Below are positions 59,344-64,000 of a stretch of DNA of 64,000 nucleotides, in pieces. Origin of the DNA: Candidatus Enterococcus moelleringii (GTDB lineage Bacteria; Bacillota; Bacilli; Lactobacillales; Enterococcaceae); the NCBI RefSeq assembly GCF_017377575.1, contig NZ_JAFREM010000002.1, positions 62,001 to 126,000 on the forward strand. The letters run 5' to 3'. Made by a program: the position numbers and the translations under genes. The notes beneath the pieces were generated by a model that saw only the letters and a list, made by a program, of their open reading frames with translations, made no database searches and was not told the origin of the DNA. Position 1 is the stretch's first letter. Each line of letters begins with the position of its first letter.

Positions 59344-60207
59344 TTGAAGAAAGGAATGAATGTTTGGTCTTTGCCTAGCGACTTGTCTTTAGAAGAGCAG
59401 TTTAGAGTTACGAAAGAGGCAGGCTTCGACACGATCGAATTGAACGTGACAGAAGCTGAAATTTCGGAGACTATTGTCTCCAAAGATTTAGCATTGGCCG
59501 AAAAGTTAGATTTAACTTTAGAAGCTAGTGAAGATGATTTAGCGAATATTAAAAGATTGTCTGAAAAATATCAGCTGCCAATCGAAAGCCTGTCTACTGC
59601 TCTGCATTGGAAATATCCATTGAATGCTGAAAAAGAATCAGATCGCGAAAAGGGAAAATACATCGTTAAGAAAATGATCGATTTTTGTCAGTATTTAGGC
59701 GGGGATACAATCTTAGTCGTTCCTGGCGTTGTTAGTGCAGGTCGCCCATATGACGAGTGCTACAGCTTTGCCAAAAGTGCGCTGGAAGAATTAGCTCCTT
59801 ATGCTCAAGAACGTCAAGTGGTGATTGGCATCGAAAATGTTTGGAATAAATTTTTGTTGTCTCCGTTAGAAATGCGGCAATTAATCGATGAAATTGATAG
59901 TCCATACGTTGGAGCCTATTTTGATGTAGGGAATATTTTACAATATGGATTTCCAGAGCAATGGATCAGCATCTTAGGTAAACGTATTGCAAAAATTCAT
60001 GTAAAAGATTTTAAGACATCAATTGGCAGTATTCAAGGCTTTACTAATTTATTGCAAGGCAATGTGGATTGGCAGGCAGTCGTGACAGCTTTAAATGACA
60101 TTGGATATAAAGGCCCGCTGACTTGTGAGTTATCTCCTTATACAACAAACGGTAAGCAATTGGCCACAGATACTTCTGCAGCTTTGGAATACATTACAAA
60201 ACTATAA
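59344..60207 (+). CDS. Sugar phosphate isomerase/epimerase (xylose isomerase-like TIM barrel)
   Basis: A 287-residue TIM-barrel protein: FDTIELNVTEAE, DTILVVPGVVSAGRP, VVIGIENVWNKFLLS (metal-binding Glu), VGAYFDVGNILQYG, KIHVKDFK and PLTCELSPY carry the expected Glu-Asp-His-Glu metal set. It starts at TTG 7 nt after AAAGGAGG. Probably acts on the same sugar derivative as the flanking oxidoreductases, as in inositol and keto-sugar pathways. The exact substrate is unknown. Confidence 0.88.
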   Translation: MKKGMNVWSLPSDLSLEEQFRVTKEAGFDTIELNVTEAEISETIVSKDLALAEKLDLTLEASEDDLANIKRLSEKYQLPIESLSTALHWKYPLNAEKESDREKGKYIVKKMIDFCQYLGGDTILVVPGVVSAGRPYDECYSFAKSALEELAPYAQERQVVIGIENVWNKFLLSPLEMRQLIDEIDSPYVGAYFDVGNILQYGFPEQWISILGKRIAKIHVKDFKTSIGSIQGFTNLLQGNVDWQAVVTALNDIGYKGPLTCELSPYTTNGKQLATDTSAALEYITKL

Positions 60208-60221
60208 TTGGAGGAATTTAG

Positions 60222-61244
60222 ATGTTAAAAGTTGGTTTAGTTGGCTTAGGGTTTATGGGGAGTTCACATTTAGGAATTTATAAACGCTTGATGGATGAAG
60301 GTTACCCGCTTGAATTAGTTGCTATTTGCGATGTAGATGAAAAAAAGAGAACCGGTGAATTAACTCAAGGAAATATTGATGTCAGTGATAAAAGTATTGA
60401 TTTTTCTCAATTCAATTTCTATACCGATATGGAAGAAATGATCGACAAAGAAAATTTGGACTATGTGGATCTTTGTCTGCCAACTTACTTGCATGCACCA
60501 TACAGCATCAAGGCAATGGAAAAAGGTTTACATGTCTTTTGTGAAAAACCAATGGCGATTTCTTCTGCTGCTTGTCAGGAAATGATTGATGCTAAAACTA
60601 AGTATGATCGTTACTTAATGATCGGCCAAACGTTACGCTTTTTCCCATCCTACCGCTATATCAAAGATACTTTAGACAGCGGCCGCTATGGAAAACTGAA
60701 CGAAGTTGCTTTGTTTAGAGGCGGAACAACTCCTCTATGGTCTTGGGACAACTGGCTATTGGATAATGCTCGTTCTGGCGGTTGTTTATTAGATCAGCAT
60801 ATTCATGATGTCGATACGATCAATTGGCTGCTGGGTACACCTAAATCGGTTAACAGCATTGGGAAAGTGTATTTTGAAGGCAGTGGCTATGATATGGTTT
60901 CTACCAATTATGAATTTGATGATGTAGTAGTAAATGCACAGGATAATTGGACGATAAATAATAATGATTTTGGTTTTGAAATGCGTTTCCGTTTTTCATT
61001 CCAAGAAGGCACGATTATTTTGGAAAAAGGTAAACTAGTTGATTATCCTAACAACGAAGACTCCTTTGAACCTGATATTGACTCAGAGAGCGGCTACTAT
61101 ATCGAAATTAAGCATTTTGCGCAATCAATAATCGACGGTAAAGATCCGCAGGAGGCCGCACCGTTAGCAAGCACAATGGAAACAATTCGTATTGCAGAAG
61201 CGGAAGTAGCATCGGCAGATCAGAAAAAGACAGTCACTTTGTAA
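60222..61244 (+). CDS. Gfo/Idh/MocA-family oxidoreductase
   Basis: A 340-residue oxidoreductase: VGLVGLGFMGSSHLGIYK, DYVDLCLPTYLHAPY, CEKPMAISS and the catalytic segment GGCLLDQHIHDVDTINWLLG with the His of the active site. The C-terminal half contains FSFQEGTIILEKGKLVDYP. It is not closely related to paralogues A and B. GGAGGAATTTAG precedes the ATG. It lies just before the substrate-binding protein gene. Confidence 0.92.
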   Translation: MLKVGLVGLGFMGSSHLGIYKRLMDEGYPLELVAICDVDEKKRTGELTQGNIDVSDKSIDFSQFNFYTDMEEMIDKENLDYVDLCLPTYLHAPYSIKAMEKGLHVFCEKPMAISSAACQEMIDAKTKYDRYLMIGQTLRFFPSYRYIKDTLDSGRYGKLNEVALFRGGTTPLWSWDNWLLDNARSGGCLLDQHIHDVDTINWLLGTPKSVNSIGKVYFEGSGYDMVSTNYEFDDVVVNAQDNWTINNNDFGFEMRFRFSFQEGTIILEKGKLVDYPNNEDSFEPDIDSESGYYIEIKHFAQSIIDGKDPQEAAPLASTMETIRIAEAEVASADQKKTVTL

Positions 61245-61284
61245 AAAGAAATTGATTTTCTAAAAAATAAAAGGAGATAGACAG

Positions 61285-62550
61285 ATGAATAAAAAACTAT
61301 TGGTGGGTATCACAGGTATTTTAGCTGTGGGTGTTTTAGGTGCATGTGGTGGAGGTTCAACTACGAATGATTCAGGCGGCGAAGCTCAGAACGGTGATCA
61401 AGTAACTATTTCTTATGGCCTTTGGGATAAACAGCAAGCACCGGTTTTTGAAGAAATTGCGGCCGATTTTGAAAAAGAAAATCCAGATATTAAGGTAGAA
61501 TTCCAGGTTACACCTTGGGCTCAGTATTGGACAAAGCTTGAGACAGCGGTAACTGGTGAAAATGCACCTGACGTGTTTTGGATGAATATCCCTCGTGCAA
61601 TCGACTACATCGACAATGGGGTTCTAGAACCTTTAGACGACATTGAATTTGATAAAGATAAAATTCCGTCTCAATACCAAGAATCTTATACTCAAGAAGG
61701 TAATTTGTACGGTATACCGAAGGATTATGATACCAACGCTTTGTGGTACAACAAAAAAATGTTTGATGAAGCAGGGATTGATTATCCAGATGAATCTTGG
61801 GATTGGGCGAAACTGCAAGAAGTAGCAAAACAGTTAACGAAAGAAGATGAAGGCGTTTATGGTCTAGCTACTCCTCCACAATGGGAAACTGGCTACTATC
61901 AGACTATCTATCAAAATGATGGTCGTCCTTTCAGTGAAGATGGAAAAAAATCTGGCTTTACTGACAAAGCAACCATTGAAGGTGTTCAATACTGGTATGA
62001 TTTTGTCGAAAATGGTGGAGGCACACCGGTTGAAGTAACTGGGAATACAAATGCAACCGACTTGCTGATTTCTGGAAAAGTAGCAATGATCATTGATGGC
62101 TCGTATCAAGCGCCGGTAGTGTTCGAAGATGAATACGGTAGCGCAAATGTTGATGTAGCACCTCTGCCAAAAGGCAAGGAACGAGCAACGACCTCCAACT
62201 CTTTAGCAAATGTTGTTTATGCAGGTTCAAAAAATAAAGATGCAGCTAAAAAATGGGTAGAATTCTTGTCTAAAGAAGAACAAATGAAACATGTAGCTGA
62301 ATCTGGTACTGTTATCCCGTCTTATGAAGGAACAGCAGATGCTTGGGTACAAGCATATCCAGAAAAAAATCTACAAGTATTTGTTGATGCAGTAGATTAT
62401 GCAATTCCATTTTCTAATTACAAAAATTCTTCGGCAGCAACTGCGGCAGAACAGGATATTATGAATGAAGTTTGGGCTGGAAACAAGACAGTTGAAGAAG
62501 GCTGTAAAGAAATTGCTGAGAAAGCCGATGAAATTTTAGCGAGAAAATAA
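61285..62550 (+). CDS. ABC sugar transporter, extracellular substrate-binding lipoprotein
   Basis: A 421-residue family-1 solute-binding lipoprotein: signal LLVGITGILAVGVLGACGG with lipobox (Cys21), then SYGLWDKQQAPVFEEIAADF, DVFWMNIPRAIDYIDNG, GIPKDYDTNALWYNKKMFDE and SGKVAMIIDGSY, typical of CUT1 binding proteins. It feeds the two permeases that follow. No ATPase gene is seen, so a shared MsmX/MsmK-type ATPase is expected. AAGGAGATAGAC precedes the ATG. Confidence 0.93.
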   Translation: MNKKLLVGITGILAVGVLGACGGGSTTNDSGGEAQNGDQVTISYGLWDKQQAPVFEEIAADFEKENPDIKVEFQVTPWAQYWTKLETAVTGENAPDVFWMNIPRAIDYIDNGVLEPLDDIEFDKDKIPSQYQESYTQEGNLYGIPKDYDTNALWYNKKMFDEAGIDYPDESWDWAKLQEVAKQLTKEDEGVYGLATPPQWETGYYQTIYQNDGRPFSEDGKKSGFTDKATIEGVQYWYDFVENGGGTPVEVTGNTNATDLLISGKVAMIIDGSYQAPVVFEDEYGSANVDVAPLPKGKERATTSNSLANVVYAGSKNKDAAKKWVEFLSKEEQMKHVAESGTVIPSYEGTADAWVQAYPEKNLQVFVDAVDYAIPFSNYKNSSAATAAEQDIMNEVWAGNKTVEEGCKEIAEKADEILARK

Positions 62551-62568
62551 TTATTAGGAGGAATTCGC

Positions 62569-63516
62569 ATGGAGTTGAAACAAGCAAATAAAGTAAGCGA
62601 ATCTCGGAAAAAATCTCCTAATATTATTTTTAAAAAGTACAAAAAGGATCAGGTAATTACAGCGGGGCTATTTATAGCCCCACTGTTTCTCGGAATTATT
62701 GTTTTCTACTTGATTCCTTTGTTTCAAAGTATTTTTTATTCTTTTACTAAGTGGGGGATGTTCGGCGGATATGAAGTGGTCGGTCTCGAAAACTATCAAC
62801 GCTTGCTGGGAGATACTGAATTAATACAAGCCCTTAAGAATACGTTACTTTATGCCGTGTTTACCGTTCCAGTGGCAATCATCATCTCCGTTTTTATCGC
62901 TGTATTGTTAAATTCAAAAATCAAAGGAAAAAGTTTTTACCGAGTGATTTACTTTTTGCCAGCTGTAACAATGACTTCGGCCGTTGGTATGATTTGGCGC
63001 TGGATGTTTAATTCTGATTTTGGGATTATTAATCAGGTGTTGAGTTTGGTAGGGATTCAAGGACCTGATTGGCTGAATAGTTCTCGCTGGGCGATTGTAG
63101 CATTAATTATCGTGGGTGTCTGGAGTTCTTTGGGAACTTCTATTGTCATCTTTTTATCAGGATTGCAAGGTATTCCAAGCACCTATTACGAAGCTGCAGA
63201 AATTGACGGTGCAGGTCCGGTCAAAAAATTCTTTAGTATTACTGTTCCGTTGCTAAGCCCTACCGTATTTTTCCAATCAATAACGACCTTAATAACTGCT
63301 TTGCAGGTTTATGACTTAATTTATATGATGTATTCTCAAACGAACCCGGCATTGCGAAGTGTTCAGTCAGTCGCGTATCTATTTTATCGAAATTCTTTTG
63401 TCTTTAATGATAAAGGATACGGTGCTGCAATTGTAGTTGTTCTACTGGTGATTACATTGCTTATTACGATTGTAGAGTTTGCTCTACAGAAAAAATGGGT
63501 TCATTATTCATATTAG
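62569..63516 (+). CDS. ABC sugar transporter permease (MalF/UgpA type)
   Basis: A 315-residue permease with six membrane helices, beginning ITAGLFIAPLFLGIIVFYLI, and the EAA loop YYEAAEIDGAGPVKKFFSIT that docks the ATPase. TTAGGAGG precedes the ATG. It partners with the next gene, which encodes the second permease subunit. Confidence 0.93.
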   Translation: MELKQANKVSESRKKSPNIIFKKYKKDQVITAGLFIAPLFLGIIVFYLIPLFQSIFYSFTKWGMFGGYEVVGLENYQRLLGDTELIQALKNTLLYAVFTVPVAIIISVFIAVLLNSKIKGKSFYRVIYFLPAVTMTSAVGMIWRWMFNSDFGIINQVLSLVGIQGPDWLNSSRWAIVALIIVGVWSSLGTSIVIFLSGLQGIPSTYYEAAEIDGAGPVKKFFSITVPLLSPTVFFQSITTLITALQVYDLIYMMYSQTNPALRSVQSVAYLFYRNSFVFNDKGYGAAIVVVLLVITLLITIVEFALQKKWVHYSY

Positions 63517-63531
63517 AGAGGAGTCAACAAG

Positions 63532-64000
63532 ATGCAAAAAAGTCGAACTACCAACAAAATACTTGTCCATCTATTGTTGATTCTTGGATCAGTGATGATG
63601 GTCTTCCCGTTCATTTGGATGATTTTAACCTCGCTAAAAACTAGAAGCGAAGCAATTAAAGTGCCGCCAACAATTTTGCCTGAGGTACCGCAATGGGAGA
63701 ATTACCGGCGAATTTTCGAGATTTTCCCTTTCGGTAATTTCTATTTCAATACGTTTGTTTCCACACTAATGATTGTCGTTGTTCAAACATTGCTTTGCGC
63801 ATTGGCGGCGTATGCCTTTGCTCGCTTGGAATTTCCTTTTCGCAATTTCCTGTTTGTCTTGCTGCTGTCTATTTTGATGGTTCCAGGTCAAATTTTCTTG
63901 ATTCCACAATATTTAGTTATTCAGAAATTAGGCTTGTTAAATACAATTCCAGCTTTATTCCTACCAGGTCTTTTTTCAGCATTTGGAACATTTTTATTGC
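63532..64000 (+). CDS. ABC sugar transporter permease (MalG/UgpE type), 3' truncated by window end
   Basis: An open frame from ATG 63532 (GAGAGGAGTC upstream) to the last base, giving 156 residues. It begins with a membrane helix (HLLLILGSVMMVFPFIWMIL), the TSLK segment, YFNTFVSTLMIV and LAAYAFARLEFP, typical of MalG-type subunits. The EAA loop lies beyond the window. It is the second permease of the CUT1 importer. Confidence 0.9.
   Translation, partial: MQKSRTTNKILVHLLLILGSVMMVFPFIWMILTSLKTRSEAIKVPPTILPEVPQWENYRRIFEIFPFGNFYFNTFVSTLMIVVVQTLLCALAAYAFARLEFPFRNFLFVLLLSILMVPGQIFLIPQYLVIQKLGLLNTIPALFLPGLFSAFGTFLL

Overview
The window looks like chromosomal DNA of a low-to-moderate GC Gram-positive bacterium of the Lactobacillales, most likely an Enterococcus or close relative. 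The basis is strong AGGAGG-type ribosome binding sites, several TTG and GTG starts, many PTS permeases with PRD/Mga, RpiR and AraC regulators, cre-like sites, a long GdpD-type glycerophosphodiesterase with a membrane domain, and short U-tailed terminators often shared by convergent genes. The species call is inference. No rRNA, tRNA, CRISPR array, prophage or transposase was seen.

Layout. 1-5.3 kb: the end of a CorA-type transporter, a PAP2 phosphatase, D-serine dehydratase, small proteins, and a solitary AAA/DUF4143 ATPase behind a perfect palindrome. 5.4-13.7 kb: an alpha-glucoside unit. An EIIBC permease with an RpiR regulator diverges from an AraC regulator, followed by a separate EIIA, an EEP-family enzyme, a VOC protein, a GH13 glucosidase and a ROK kinase. 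13.7-22.9 kb: N5-(carboxyethyl)ornithine synthase, membrane GdpD, a MarR regulator with two identical palindromic operators, small proteins, an FGGY kinase, a CapA-like lipoprotein, an RpiR regulator and a three-gene cluster of overlapping small ORFs. 22.9-26.7 kb: an Fe-S flavin oxidoreductase plus a DUF3237 protein, divergent from a PucR-type regulator. 26.8-34.2 kb: a PRD regulator and a cellobiose-type PTS (IIB, IIC, IIA) with a histidine-phosphatase lipoprotein, then a tandem ~130-bp repeat, a GH1 6-phospho-beta-glucosidase and a YczE-like membrane protein.

34.2-34.6 kb is non-coding and carries a dense cluster of DnaA-box-like sequences. 35.6-43.8 kb holds a two-component system followed by a probable envelope/polymer operon: VTC-domain protein, DUF4956 membrane protein, beta-helix carbohydrate-binding protein, GT2-GtrA fusion, phosphodiester glycosidase and a membrane protein. 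Four TTCAGA direct repeats at 10-11 bp spacing lie in its promoter and probably bind the response regulator. 43.8-54 kb: an alpha/beta hydrolase, an AbiE-type toxin-antitoxin pair, an Mga-like regulator divergent from an orphan Lac/Cel EIIA, a second two-component system built around an ABC-2 transporter, and a PadR/MATE efflux pair sharing two operators.

54-64 kb, which reads as more AT-rich, is a sugar-derivative catabolic locus: four Gfo/Idh/MocA oxidoreductases, a sugar isomerase, an AraC regulator, a CUT1 ABC importer (binding protein and two permeases, the last cut by the window end), and two copies of a small protein that resembles a detached Gfo/Idh C-terminal domain. The small protein plus oxidoreductase pair is present twice, in opposite orientation, on either side of the AraC gene. 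The observations most worth following are the DnaA-box cluster, the tandem repeat at 31.7-32.0 kb, the two-component/VTC operon with its operator array, and the duplicated small-protein/oxidoreductase module.
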